From an uncultured Aquimarina sp. (lineage in GTDB: Bacteria; Bacteroidota; Bacteroidia; Flavobacteriales; Flavobacteriaceae): DNA of 64,000 nt. Shown here one piece after another: positions 36,411 through 45,144 of this stretch. The stretch lies in the NCBI GenBank assembly GCA_947500845.1, contig CANMTP010000002.1:310001-374000 (forward strand), read 5' to 3'. The translations under genes were made by a program, and so were the position numbers. The notes below the pieces were generated by a model. It made no database searches, was not told the origin of the DNA, and worked only from the letters and a program-made list of their open reading frames with translations. The number at the start of each line of letters is the position of its first letter. Within the stretch, counting starts at the first letter, position 1.

Positions 36411-38582
36411 TTATAAGTTATTTTTAATGAAGTTCGTCATTTTGTTGTAGAGATGTAATTGAGTATTTCCTCCATAGATACCATGATTTTTGTCTGGATA
36501 AATCGCCCAATCAAATTCTTTATTAGCCTGTACCAAAGCCTCGATCAATCGCATAGTGTTTTGCACATGTACATTATCATCTGCACTACCATGAATTAGT
36601 AAATACTTACCTTCTAAACCATTAACATAGTTGATCGGTGAATTATCATCATATCCTTTGGCATTCTCTTGAGGAGTCATCAAATATCGTTCTGTATAAA
36701 TGGTATCATAAAATCTCCAACTTGTCACAGGGGCAACTGCGATAGCCATTGTAAAGGTATCGGCACCTTTAAACAAGCAGTTACTAGACATAAAGCCCCC
36801 ATAGCTCCATCCCCAAATACCAATTCTAGAGGCATCTATATATTCTAAAGCACCTAGTTGTTTGGCAGCTGCAATTTGATCTTGCACTTCTAGATTCCCT
36901 AAATCATTTTGTGTTGCTTTTTTAAACTTGGCCCCTTTTAATCCTGTACCTTTTCCGTCAACACATGCTACAATATATCCTTGTTGTGCAAGCATCATAT
37001 GCCAATAATCTCTTCGATTATTCCAGATGTTTTTTACCATCTGTGACCCTGGTCCCGAGTATTGAAACATCAATAATGGATATTTCTTTTTTGTATCAAA
37101 ATCTTTAGGCTTGATCATATACATATTCAAAGTTTCTCCATTAACTTGGATGGTAGAAAACTCTTTAGGCCTCATATCAAAAAGTTTTAACTTTTCTACA
37201 AGGGCACTGTTATTTTTGAGCTCTCTTATCACTTTTCCTGTAGATCCATCATTCAAAGTATACTCATAAGGAGTTGTAGCATTCGAAAAATAGTTAATAT
37301 ACACACTAAAATCTGCACTAAATTCGGCATCGTTGTTTCCTTCTTTAGAACTTAATCTCTTCTTGTCTTTTCCATCTAAAGTAATAGCATATATATCCCT
37401 ATTAATATTTCCGTTTTCCACACTTTGATAGAATATTTTTTTATTCTTGGGATTGTATCCATAATATTGGGTTACCTCCCAATTACCTTTGGTAACCTGA
37501 TTGATCAGTTCTCCTGTTTCAGCATAGTGATAAATATGGTTAAACCCATCCTTTTCACTAGTCCAGATAAAGCTGTTATCCTCTAAAAAAGTTAAATTAT
37601 CGGTCACATCTATGTATGCCTCATCTTTTTCTTTAAGCACCACTTTTGGTGTTTTAGTTTTGGTATCTACAAATAGTAAATCCAGATTATTTTGGCGTCT
37701 GTTTAGTACTTGAACACTCAAAATATCCGGATTTGTGGTCCATTTTATTCTTGGAATATAAAAATCTTTGTAATTCGCCAGCTTTACTTCATCTAATGCC
37801 ATAGCTTCGATATTAGCAATAAACAAAGAGACTTTTGCGTTTTTTTCTCCCGCTTTGGGATATTTAAATACTTCTTGTTTTTGATACAGTCCTGTACCGT
37901 ATACATCCATAGAAAATTCTGGAACTCCTCTTTCATCAAATCTTATAAAAGCAATCTTTTTGCTATCAGCACTCCACTCGAAGGCTCTCACAAAAGCAAA
38001 TTCCTCTTCATATACCCAATCGGTAATCCCATTGATTATTTCATTTTTCTTACCATCATCTGTTAATTGTACCTCCTGCCCTGTTACAAAATTGAGCATA
38101 TATATATTATTGTTCAGAATATAAGCCACTTTGTTTCCATCGGGAGATAATACAGGTTCTTGAATTTTTTGATCACTTATTTTGAAAACTCCATTTGATG
38201 GGACATCATAAATATGGTAAATTCCTTTTTTGGAACGACGAAATATGGGTTCTATCTCACTAGAAAGTATAATTCTAGTTTCATCTTTACTAAAGCTGTA
38301 CCCCTGAAAGGCATCCAACCCCTCTATTGAAGATGAGCTGACCAAAGTTTTTACTTTTTCTCCTGTAGCGTAATCAAACACTTCAATATTAGTAGCTCCT
38401 GAAATTTTATCTTTTTCCAAAACAGAATACTGTGTTCCATTTTTCATGGAATGTAACGACTTAAACCCCTCGGTCTTAAACGTGCCCTTGAAAATCTCTT
38501 CAAGTGTAAAAGCTTTGTCTTGTGCAATAGCCGTAATTCCCAGAAACAATATAATTCCAAAAAATAATCTCGTAATTTTCAT
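36411..38582 (-). CDS. Dipeptidyl peptidase IV family (S9B) exported protease
   Basis: The 723-residue protein has a signal peptide (residues 1-20, ending AIA), a beta-propeller domain (about 40-480) with WVYEEEF carrying the paired Glu that binds the substrate N-terminus, and an S9 alpha/beta-hydrolase domain. The nucleophile lies in GWSYGGFMSS (near S593), with Asp in GSADDNVH and His in DKNHGIYG. DPP-IV enzymes remove X-Pro or X-Ala dipeptides. It heads the operon with two POT transporters. About 28 bp upstream lies the element at 38611-38670. Confidence 0.95.
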   Translation of the reverse strand: MKITRLFFGIILFLGITAIAQDKAFTLEEIFKGTFKTEGFKSLHSMKNGTQYSVLEKDKISGATNIEVFDYATGEKVKTLVSSSSIEGLDAFQGYSFSKDETRIILSSEIEPIFRRSKKGIYHIYDVPSNGVFKISDQKIQEPVLSPDGNKVAYILNNNIYMLNFVTGQEVQLTDDGKKNEIINGITDWVYEEEFAFVRAFEWSADSKKIAFIRFDERGVPEFSMDVYGTGLYQKQEVFKYPKAGEKNAKVSLFIANIEAMALDEVKLANYKDFYIPRIKWTTNPDILSVQVLNRRQNNLDLLFVDTKTKTPKVVLKEKDEAYIDVTDNLTFLEDNSFIWTSEKDGFNHIYHYAETGELINQVTKGNWEVTQYYGYNPKNKKIFYQSVENGNINRDIYAITLDGKDKKRLSSKEGNNDAEFSADFSVYINYFSNATTPYEYTLNDGSTGKVIRELKNNSALVEKLKLFDMRPKEFSTIQVNGETLNMYMIKPKDFDTKKKYPLLMFQYSGPGSQMVKNIWNNRRDYWHMMLAQQGYIVACVDGKGTGLKGAKFKKATQNDLGNLEVQDQIAAAKQLGALEYIDASRIGIWGWSYGGFMSSNCLFKGADTFTMAIAVAPVTSWRFYDTIYTERYLMTPQENAKGYDDNSPINYVNGLEGKYLLIHGSADDNVHVQNTMRLIEALVQANKEFDWAIYPDKNHGIYGGNTQLHLYNKMTNFIKNNL

Positions 38583-38610
38583 CCGTATGTATTTATCGCT
38601 TTAATAGTTA

Positions 38611-38670
38611 TATGAAATCGCCAATAATTCTTTAGTTGAAATCAACTTGATATTTACGGCTTATTTCATA
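38611..38670 (-). promoter_or_regulatory. 60 bp upstream element, copy 2 (before DPP-IV gene)
   Basis: The minus strand begins TATGAAATAAG and ends TGGCGATTTCATA, with perfect terminal inverted repeats (TATGAAAT / ATTTCATA) and an internal AAGTTGATTTCAA. It is the counterpart of 21507-21571, at the same distance (about 28-30 bp) from a start codon. The remaining gene-free DNA (38671-38885) shows nothing else. Confidence 0.6.
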
Positions 38671-38885
38671 CCATATTTTTAAAAATTGTTAACGCCAAGA
38701 ATACTAAAAAATCCGTGAAAAATACAACAAATGCTGTTAAATACAATAAAATTATAGCTCCTAACCTGATTTTTTTTAACATATCATTAAATAAACCATA
38801 AAACTTATCCCCAAGAAAAAGTAGTGTTTAAGGTTTTAGATTAAAGCAAAAACATTTCAATTAGGTATTTCACAAAACAGAATAG

Positions 38886-38893
38886 TATCTTTG
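38886..38893 (+). promoter_or_regulatory. Bacteroidota -7 promoter box ahead of mvaA
   Basis: TATCTTTG matches TAnnTTTG and lies 24 bp before the ATG at 38918. A possible TTG start at 38891 falls inside the box, which argues against using it. Confidence 0.6.
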
Positions 38894-38917
38894 AGGGCAA
38901 TAATAATAAAAGATGCA

Positions 38918-40237
38918 ATGGCTCCTGTAGTTTCTGGATTTTCAAAACTCTCTAAAACAGATAAAATAAAGTGGCTGGCAGAACATCATTTTGGTAATGA
39001 TGCTACTGCCACAGATACCTTAGTTACGTATTGGAACTCTAACGAGCAGTTACAGCAGCTTCATGATGAATTTACTGAAAACACAATTTCTAATTATTAT
39101 TTGCCTTTTTCGGTAGCTCCAAATTTTTTGATTAATGGGAAAAGATATACCTTACCTATGACGATTGAGGAAAGCTCGGTAGTCGCTGCTGCCAGCAAAG
39201 CGGCTAAATTTTGGCAAACAAGAGGTGGGTTCAAAGCTGAAGTACGTTCTACCATAAAAGTTGGGCAAGTTCATTTTTCTTATCACGGAAATCCCGAAAA
39301 ACTACTTCTATTCTTTAGCAAAATTAAATCAAGATTAATGTCCTCTGTATCGCACATTACCAAAAATATGGAAAAACGTGGTGGCGGGGTAAAAAAAATT
39401 GAATTACGAGATAAGACAGCAGAAATTGAAAACTACTACCAGTTACATTGTACATTTGAGACTGCTGACGCGATGGGAGCTAATTTTATTAATTCTTGTC
39501 TAGAGCAATTTGCAAAAACTTTTGTTGCTGAAGCCCAGGAATATGATAATTTTTCGGATTCAGAAAAAAAGATAGAAATTATCATGAGTATCCTCTCTAA
39601 CTATGTGCCTGAGTGCTTGGTAACAGCCTCTGTATCATGTCTTGTAAATGAGCTTCCCAGCACTTCAGAACTCTCGGCAAACGAATATGCCAAAAAATTT
39701 GTGAGAGCAGTAAATATTGCAGAAATTGAGCCCTATCGTGCTGTTACACATAATAAAGGAATCATGAATGGTGTTGATGCTGTAGTTTTGGCTACCGGAA
39801 ATGATTTTAGAGCTATAGAAGCAGGTGCACATGCCTACGCGTCAAGAAATGGGAAATATAAAAGTCTCACGCATGCCGAAATAAAAAATGACGTATTTAC
39901 CTTCTCGATCGAAATACCTCTTGCCTTGGGTACCGTTGGTGGATTGACTAATCTTCATCCGTTGGTCAAATTAGCTTTGGAATTATTAGGCAAACCCAAT
40001 GCGAAAAAACTAATGGAGATTACAGCCGTAGCTGGACTCGCTCAAAATTTTGCTGCTATAAATTCATTAATTACTACAGGAATCCAGCAGGGGCATATGA
40101 AAATGCATCTAATGAATATTCTTAATCAATTTGAAGCTACAGAAAATGAAAAAGAACAACTTATAAAATATTTCAAAACAAATACGGTTACTCATAGTGA
40201 AGTAGTAACACAAATTGAGAAACTGAGAGCATCATAA
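38918..40237 (+). CDS. mvaA: Hydroxymethylglutaryl-CoA reductase, class II
   Basis: This 439-residue enzyme makes mevalonate from HMG-CoA for isoprenoid synthesis. Class II signatures are present: SVAPNFLINGKRYTLPMTIEE, SVVAAASKAAKFW, DAMGAN in the nucleotide-binding region, EPYRAVTHNKGIMNG (catalytic Glu and Lys), ATGNDFRAIEAGAHAYA (catalytic Asp) and QQGHMKMH (catalytic His). Class II enzymes are often labelled degradative, but the adjacent GHMP kinase and the absence of a catabolic gene suggest biosynthesis here. The start at 38918 is set by the -7 box at 38886. Confidence 0.93.
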   Translation: MAPVVSGFSKLSKTDKIKWLAEHHFGNDATATDTLVTYWNSNEQLQQLHDEFTENTISNYYLPFSVAPNFLINGKRYTLPMTIEESSVVAAASKAAKFWQTRGGFKAEVRSTIKVGQVHFSYHGNPEKLLLFFSKIKSRLMSSVSHITKNMEKRGGGVKKIELRDKTAEIENYYQLHCTFETADAMGANFINSCLEQFAKTFVAEAQEYDNFSDSEKKIEIIMSILSNYVPECLVTASVSCLVNELPSTSELSANEYAKKFVRAVNIAEIEPYRAVTHNKGIMNGVDAVVLATGNDFRAIEAGAHAYASRNGKYKSLTHAEIKNDVFTFSIEIPLALGTVGGLTNLHPLVKLALELLGKPNAKKLMEITAVAGLAQNFAAINSLITTGIQQGHMKMHLMNILNQFEATENEKEQLIKYFKTNTVTHSEVVTQIEKLRAS

Positions 40238-40243
40238 GAACCA

Positions 40244-41179
40244 ATGAAAAAGTCTTTTTACAGCCACGGTAAACTATTACTCACCGCAGAATATTTGGTT
40301 CTGGATGATGTGACTGCTTTAGCATTACCTACCCAAAAAGGGCAGTGGTTACTTGTAGAAGAACATGATAACTCTAATCAAATCGTTTGGAAAAGTATTG
40401 ATGAAGATGAAAACAGTTGGTTTGAAACTACATTGACTATAGAAAATAATCTTATTACTGAGCCAAAAAATGACGAAGAGCAAAATACTGTATCAAAAAT
40501 ATTAATCAACATCTTAAACGCCGCCAAAGCACTAAATCCAAATTTTCTTTCTTCAGAAAAGGGATATATTATTGAAGCCAGGCTAGAGTTCAATAGAGAA
40601 TGGGGCTTGGGATCATCATCTACCCTAATTAATAATATTGCGCAATGGGCAAAAGTTAATGCTTTTGAACTTTTAGACCATAGCTTCGGAGGCAGTGGGT
40701 ATGATATTGCTTGTGCTCAGCATGACACTCCTATTCTATACACAAGAACAGAGAGTAAGCCCATTATTGAAGAAGTACATTTTGACCCACCTTTTAAGGA
40801 AAATCTCTTTTTTGTATATCTAAATCAAAAACAGGATAGCAAAGAATCAATAAAACGCTACCAATCCTTACCTTTAAAAGACTTTGATAAAGCTGCAGCT
40901 GCGGTTAAAGAAATTACTTCTAAAATAATAACTTGTAATACTATCGGAGAATTTGAAGAACTAGTTAATACGCACGAAGAAATTATCTCAAAAATTATCA
41001 AAACGGAAACCATCAAATCACAATTATTCCCAGATTACTCAGGAAGTATTAAAAGCCTTGGTGGTTGGGGTGGTGATTTTGTTTTGGCTACTGGTTATGT
41101 GTCTGATATGGATTACTTTAAAAATAAAGGATTTACAACGATTATCCCTTATAAGGAAATGATTCTACAGTCAACATAG
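40244..41179 (+). CDS. GYDIA-type GHMP kinase (mevalonate pathway)
   Basis: The 311-residue protein has the GHMP kinase layout: a start MKKSFYSHGKLLLTAEYLVL, the phosphate-binding EWGLGSSSTLI (about residues 123-133) and the distinctive GGSGYDIACA, which gives this Bacteroidota family its informal name. It begins 6 bp after mvaA, so it is cotranscribed. The most likely role is phosphorylation of mevalonate or phosphomevalonate; the sequence does not decide which. Confidence 0.88.
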   Translation: MKKSFYSHGKLLLTAEYLVLDDVTALALPTQKGQWLLVEEHDNSNQIVWKSIDEDENSWFETTLTIENNLITEPKNDEEQNTVSKILINILNAAKALNPNFLSSEKGYIIEARLEFNREWGLGSSSTLINNIAQWAKVNAFELLDHSFGGSGYDIACAQHDTPILYTRTESKPIIEEVHFDPPFKENLFFVYLNQKQDSKESIKRYQSLPLKDFDKAAAAVKEITSKIITCNTIGEFEELVNTHEEIISKIIKTETIKSQLFPDYSGSIKSLGGWGGDFVLATGYVSDMDYFKNKGFTTIIPYKEMILQST

Positions 41180-41283
41180 CTGTGTAGAAATTTATTTACT
41201 CTTATTGTACGCCCAAGAGTTCTAAAAAAAGAGTCGCATTTCCCCCAATTGTTAAAAACAAAAGTGATTAGTATCATACTACT

Positions 41284-41475
41284 TTACACATATAAGACAC
41301 AGTCTTCACAATCCTTTATCTTACCATAGTATGTTTCACGATACTTATGGAGCGTTTTTACTGGAAGTCCTAACAAGTGTTTTCTGATATAGGTAACTTT
41401 TGTAGTGAGTTCTCCCATTCTTTTACTGTATCGTTTTTCTGTTCTTGTTTTTCTTTTAATTTCTATAAATTTCAT
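41284..41475 (-). CDS. Small basic protein downstream of the sigma factor gene
   Basis: The 63-residue protein is strongly basic (MKFIEIKRKTRTEKRYSKRM) with a C-terminal CEDC pair. It starts 9 bp after the stop of the RpoD-like gene and is likely cotranscribed with it. I do not recognise a characterised family. Its clear ATG, lysine/arginine-rich N-terminus and close coupling support a real gene. A role in RNA or DNA binding is only a guess. Confidence 0.6.
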   Translation of the reverse strand: MKFIEIKRKTRTEKRYSKRMGELTTKVTYIRKHLLGLPVKTLHKYRETYYGKIKDCEDCVLYV

Positions 41476-41484
41476 TTACTTTAT

Positions 41485-42348
41485 TTATCCTAAGTAAGTT
41501 TTTAAAATTCCATTCTTTGAAGAGTACCGTAATCTTCTCACGGCTCTTTCTTTTATTTGTCTTACTCTTTCTCGAGTAAGGTCAAAGATCTCACCTATTT
41601 CAATTAGGCTTTTTGCCTCGAAAGATCCAATTCCAAAATACAAGCGTAAAATATTACTTTCCTTGTCAGACAACTTATTTAATGCTCTGTTCACTTCTTT
41701 CTGTAAAGAATCATTCATCAAATTCTTATCTGGGGCCGTTGATTCTTTATTGTGTACAAGATCATACATACTGGAAGTCTCTTCACTTTTTAAAGGAGCA
41801 TCCATTGATACGTGCCTTGCATTATGTCGTAGTGATTGTTTTACACTAGAGGTTGACAACTGTAATTCTTCACTCAATTCTAATTCACTAGGAGGTCTTT
41901 GATAGTTTTGTTCTAAAGAAGAATAGGCCTTTTTAACTTTGTTAATATCGTTAATTCTATTGAGAGGCAATCTTACAATCCGAGATTGTTCTGCCAGAGC
42001 TTTCAAAATAGATTGTCTAATCCACCATACAGCATATGAAATAAATTTAAAACCTTTGGTTTCATCAAAACGTTTAGCCGCTTTAATCAATCCTAAATTT
42101 CCTTCATTAATTAAATCTGAGAGTTTCAGCCCCTGATTTTGATATTGCTTAGCTACCGAAATAACAAAACGCAGATTAGCCGACACCATTTTGTCCAATG
42201 CTCTTTGATCTCCATTCCTAATACGTCCTGCGAGTTCGACTTCTTCTTCTGCAGTGATCATGGATAATTTTGTGACATCCTGCAGATATCTGTCTAAAGA
42301 TTTTGATTCTCGGTTAGTAATCTGTTTTGTTATTTTTAATTGTCTCAT
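41485..42348 (-). CDS. RpoD-like sigma-70 factor (divergent paralogue)
   Basis: This 287-residue sigma factor starts [12 protein letters not shown] like the primary Bacteroidota sigma. It has regions 1.2 ([18 protein letters not shown]), 2 ([35 protein letters not shown] and WWIRQSI), 3 and 4 ([28 protein letters not shown]). The length matches the housekeeping factor, but positions in region 3-4 (for example [18 protein letters not shown]) differ from the canonical sequence as I recall it, so this is probably an alternative group 2-like paralogue. The longer frame to 42420 adds [15 protein letters not shown], which does not look conserved. Confidence 0.85.
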   Translation of the reverse strand: MRQLKITKQITNRESKSLDRYLQDVTKLSMITAEEEVELAGRIRNGDQRALDKMVSANLRFVISVAKQYQNQGLKLSDLINEGNLGLIKAAKRFDETKGFKFISYAVWWIRQSILKALAEQSRIVRLPLNRINDINKVKKAYSSLEQNYQRPPSELELSEELQLSTSSVKQSLRHNARHVSMDAPLKSEETSSMYDLVHNKESTAPDKNLMNDSLQKEVNRALNKLSDKESNILRLYFGIGSFEAKSLIEIGEIFDLTRERVRQIKERAVRRLRYSSKNGILKTYLG

Positions 42349-42663
42349 TCTATTTGAAAATTTAATTTTTTTATCGCACGATCTTTTAACATTAACGATC
42401 CAAAGAATTTTTTGGCACAATGAACAGTGCTGCGCCTCCTTTACAATTTGTTATAATCATATCTATCCTTTTCTTTTTTAATCGCCCATCTTCAACTGCG
42501 AAGCATTATTGGCTGCAAATCTTATAATTGTGTAATTAAAAAGCTAGGAAAATTTACTTAAGTAGAGATTCTGACAAAAGCAATAATAAAGTTGTCAGAA
42601 TACTATTATTTATCTAGAACTCATGATCTTATTAGAAATCAAGAACCGTAAGAATGACAGGAG

Positions 42664-42819
42664 TTATAATGCACTATTAGTACACATTACTTCCCAATAA
42701 GACATTTCAGAAAAGTCTGAACATTTACGTTCTTTACTTTGTGCTTTCCAATAGGTTATTTCTTTTCTTATTTTATGAGAATCTTGTTTTTCTCCGGGTA
42801 TTCCATTCTTTATTTGCAT
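42664..42819 (-). CDS. Possible small protein of 51 residues
   Basis: The minus strand has an ATG at 42819 and a stop at 42664, encoding a polar peptide starting MQIKNGIPGEKQDSHKIRKE and containing two Trp and two Cys residues (YWKAQSKERKC and YWEVMC). The even mix of charged and aromatic residues is more protein-like than chance in this AT-rich DNA, but no family is recognised and no clear ribosome site was identified. Apart from this the stretch 42349-42879 shows nothing. Confidence 0.35.
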   Translation of the reverse strand: MQIKNGIPGEKQDSHKIRKEITYWKAQSKERKCSDFSEMSYWEVMCTNSAL

Positions 42820-42879
42820 AAATAGATAATTATGTTATTTAAATTAAAACTGTAACTAGTGCTGGTAGATTGAGAAGAA

Positions 42880-43236
42880 TTAAATTGCGTGTACGACTGC
42901 GTTGATGTTATGTCGATTTACCAAACGCTCTGTAAATGCTTTATGACCTTTTGGTGCAAGCAAGTGTAGTTTACCTCTCTTCATTGAGGCTACAAAACTG
43001 AGCACTTTCCATTTCACTACAAGATTTTTTGGATTTTCTTCCTTTAAAACCACTTCAGTAAAATGTTTCGCTCCACCATGAGTGGTAAAAGATAAATCAG
43101 CTTGAATTTCCTCTTTTGTAGACTTGTTTGTAAAAACTTTTGTGTCTTCGTAATCTTCGTGAATAGACCTCAAAGAAACAGTCGCTTTTCTCTCTGCCCA
43201 AGCAATTGCTTTGTCTAAGTACTTTTCTTTACTCAT
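42880..43236 (-). CDS. Uncharacterised conserved-looking protein
   Basis: The 118-residue cytoplasmic protein (no signal or membrane segment) is rich in Lys, His and Glu and ends with TERLVNRHNINAVVHAI. It has a clear ATG and typical codon use. I do not recognise a domain. It lies upstream of the sigma-factor region on the same strand and next to the IS110 element; no functional link is evident. Confidence 0.6.
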   Translation of the reverse strand: MSKEKYLDKAIAWAERKATVSLRSIHEDYEDTKVFTNKSTKEEIQADLSFTTHGGAKHFTEVVLKEENPKNLVVKWKVLSFVASMKRGKLHLLAPKGHKAFTERLVNRHNINAVVHAI

Positions 43237-43429
43237 TTATTAATTTTTATTGAAACAATGAAAAAATTACCCTTTTTAAAAGGATTTCTACAAATATACT
43301 AAAAATTAGTTCGTATAGAAACTATTTGTGTTAGAATAAAGTTAAAACCAAACAATCAACTCTTTAATTCGAATACCTTTCATCATAAAAATCCTTTAGA
43401 TTAGCATTTAGATATTTTGTAATTTAAAA

Positions 43430-43561
43430 AACGGAAAAGGTACACTATCTATTCACTCTGGGTTTTTAAACCCATAATTTGATTCAGACCTTTTCCGTTC
43501 AGTTATAAACTCAAATAGAAATTAGGGATTAGAGCCCATTATTAAGGAGTTGAGATATAAC
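43430..43561 (+). ncRNA. Candidate bridge RNA in the leader of the IS110 transposase
   Basis: The leader folds into two large stem-loops with open internal loops. Stem 1 pairs AACGGAAAAGGT (43430-43441) with ACCTTTTCCGTT (43488-43499), 12 perfect pairs, capped by a TGGGTTT/AAACCCA hairpin (43459-43474). This leaves unpaired strands of 17 and 13 nt. Stem 2 pairs GTTATA and CTCAA (43502-43515) with TTGAG and TATAAC (43550-43561), again with a small inner hairpin (GGG/CCC). IS110-group elements encode a bridge RNA in this position whose two internal loops pair with target and donor DNA; the match in layout is inference from sequence only. Confidence 0.65.
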
Positions 43562-43582
43562 ATAATTAACTAAATCAAAGAT

Positions 43583-44569
43583 ATGAAAACTGATGTAAAA
43601 TTTATTGGCATAGATGTAAGTAAACTTACTTTAGATATTTGCGTGTTATCTAATCAAGAAGAATTCTTTAAAATTGATAATACTATCAAATCTATAAAAC
43701 ATTTTTTCAAGACACATTTGTCCACAGATACCAAGAACTATGTTTGTATTGAGAATACTGGGAAATATGGTTGGTTTTTAATGGAAATAGTACCTGAATT
43801 AAATTGTATTTTTTACGTAGTAAACCCTTTACATTTAAAAAGGAGTTTAGGATTGGTTAGAGGTAAAAATGACAAGATCGATTCTTTAAGAATAGCAAAG
43901 TTTATCAAGAACAATCACACTGATATAGCTCCGTTTATTGCTCAAAGAAAAGTTTTAAAAACCCTCCAAGTGCTACTTACAGAACGTAAACATAGAATCA
44001 AACAAAGAAAGGAGTTAGTTATAAAAAACAAAGAATACTCAAGTCTAAGTAATCAAAACTTAGTCAGACAACTGACTGTTAAAAACAATAGGTTGATTAA
44101 AGAATTAGACAAACAAATCAAAGAATTTGAGCAATCAATAAAAGAGGTTGTAGCTAAAGATGAGAAACTCTGCCTATTTAATAAACAACTTATTTCTACT
44201 CCTGGAGTAGGTAAAGTATTAGCATGGAATTTGTTGGTTAAAACCAATGAATTTAAAATGATCACTGAGCCCAGAAAATTAGCTTGCTATGCTGGTGTAG
44301 CACCTTTTGAAAACACCTCAGGAACATCCATCTTTAGAAAATCCCGAGTATCTACTTTTGCTGATAAAGAAATGAAAAGATTATTACATTTAAGTGCAAT
44401 GAGTGCTATTCGCTTAAAAAATGATTTAAGTGTGTATTATAAAAGAAAAGTAGAAGAGGGCAAAAATAAAATGAGTGTTTTGAATGCCGTAAGAAACAAA
44501 ATAATACATATTATTTTTGCCTTAATGAAAAATCAAACTTTTTATCAAAATCGTTTGGTTGCGTCATAG
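43583..44569 (+). CDS. IS110-family transposase (DEDD recombinase)
   Basis: The 328-residue protein has the N-terminal DEDD RuvC-like domain: first Asp in FIGIDVSKLTLDI (D11), Glu in CIENTGKYGWFL, and the Asp pair in RGKNDKIDSLRIAKF. The C-terminal Transposase_20 domain shows STPGVGKVLAWNLL and YAGVAPFENTSGTSIFRKSRVS, with the conserved Ser of the family in the latter segment. All catalytic residues appear intact, so the element could still move. It is preceded by the structured leader described at 43430-43561. Length is typical. Confidence 0.93.
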   Translation: MKTDVKFIGIDVSKLTLDICVLSNQEEFFKIDNTIKSIKHFFKTHLSTDTKNYVCIENTGKYGWFLMEIVPELNCIFYVVNPLHLKRSLGLVRGKNDKIDSLRIAKFIKNNHTDIAPFIAQRKVLKTLQVLLTERKHRIKQRKELVIKNKEYSSLSNQNLVRQLTVKNNRLIKELDKQIKEFEQSIKEVVAKDEKLCLFNKQLISTPGVGKVLAWNLLVKTNEFKMITEPRKLACYAGVAPFENTSGTSIFRKSRVSTFADKEMKRLLHLSAMSAIRLKNDLSVYYKRKVEEGKNKMSVLNAVRNKIIHIIFALMKNQTFYQNRLVAS

Positions 44570-44658
44570 AAATCAATTTGACGGCTTATATAAATCAAGT
44601 TCCTTAGATCGAACTCACGTTATATTATAAAAATAAGAAAACTTTAAACTACGAATAC

Positions 44659-45144
44659 CTAACTCTCCGTAGTCTTAGGCAATTCTTTAATCGTTAGCAA
44701 AGGGGCCGCATCGATATCCTCTACATCCATAATTGAGGTAAGAAGCTCAATATTTCTATCTAACTCATCAATCTGAGAAGGAGTCAGCTTTTTAAGTTTT
44801 TGAGATAATTTTTCTTGAAGTGTAGTAGGAGATTTCTGTAGCAATTCTGCACCTTTTGCAGTAAGTGTTATATACGTTGTTCTTTTATCATTAGGTTCAG
44901 GTAAACGAGCAACTAACCCTTTGCTTTCTAATCTTGAAATGATTCCTGAAACCGTACTTGCATTTAAGTTTATGTACGCCTTAATGTCCTTAGCAAAAGC
45001 ACGATAATCCGTTTGATCTGATAAGTACTGAAGCACAAGCAGTTGAGGAATACTTACTCCCAATTCTTTTTCAATTTTTTTGCTCTCAAGGTTTATCGAA
45101 CGTATTATTTTACGCAGTTTTACCAGTATCTCTATGTACTTCAT
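44659..45144 (-). CDS. MarR family transcriptional regulator
   Basis: The 161-residue protein has the winged helix-turn-helix of MarR regulators: YRAFAKDIKAYINLNASTVSGIISRLESKGLVARLPEPNDKR in parts (about residues 50-90), with the wing Asp-Lys-Arg motif DKRTTYITLTAKG. It acts as a dimer that binds palindromic operators and often responds to small aromatic ligands. Its gene stands alone between the IS110 element and the convergent-side terminator of odhB; targets are not evident. Confidence 0.88.
   Translation of the reverse strand: MKYIEILVKLRKIIRSINLESKKIEKELGVSIPQLLVLQYLSDQTDYRAFAKDIKAYINLNASTVSGIISRLESKGLVARLPEPNDKRTTYITLTAKGAELLQKSPTTLQEKLSQKLKKLTPSQIDELDRNIELLTSIMDVEDIDAAPLLTIKELPKTTES

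Larger units (their letters stand above)
43400..44620 (+). mobile_element. IS110-family insertion sequence (ends not resolved)
   Basis: The transposase at 43583-44569 and its folded leader belong to one IS110-family element. The family has no clear terminal inverted repeats and duplicates only a short core, so the ends cannot be read from one copy. The limits given are approximate. A longer 5' than 3' non-coding part fits the IS110 group rather than the IS1111 group. Confidence 0.6.

Noticed and set aside
38891-38917. TTG start extending mvaA by nine codons
   Set aside because: The TTG is part of the -7 promoter box TATCTTTG and the added residues are not family-like.
42349-42420. N-terminal extension of the sigma factor by 24 residues
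   Set aside because: Primary-type Bacteroidota sigma factors begin MRQLKITKQ; the extension ([11 protein letters not shown]) looks non-coding.
43380-44620. Similar CCTTTAGAT (about 43393) and CCTTAGAT (about 44604) flanks as exact IS110 ends
   Set aside because: The match is short and imperfect, and IS110 elements do not need flanking repeats; ends were left undefined.
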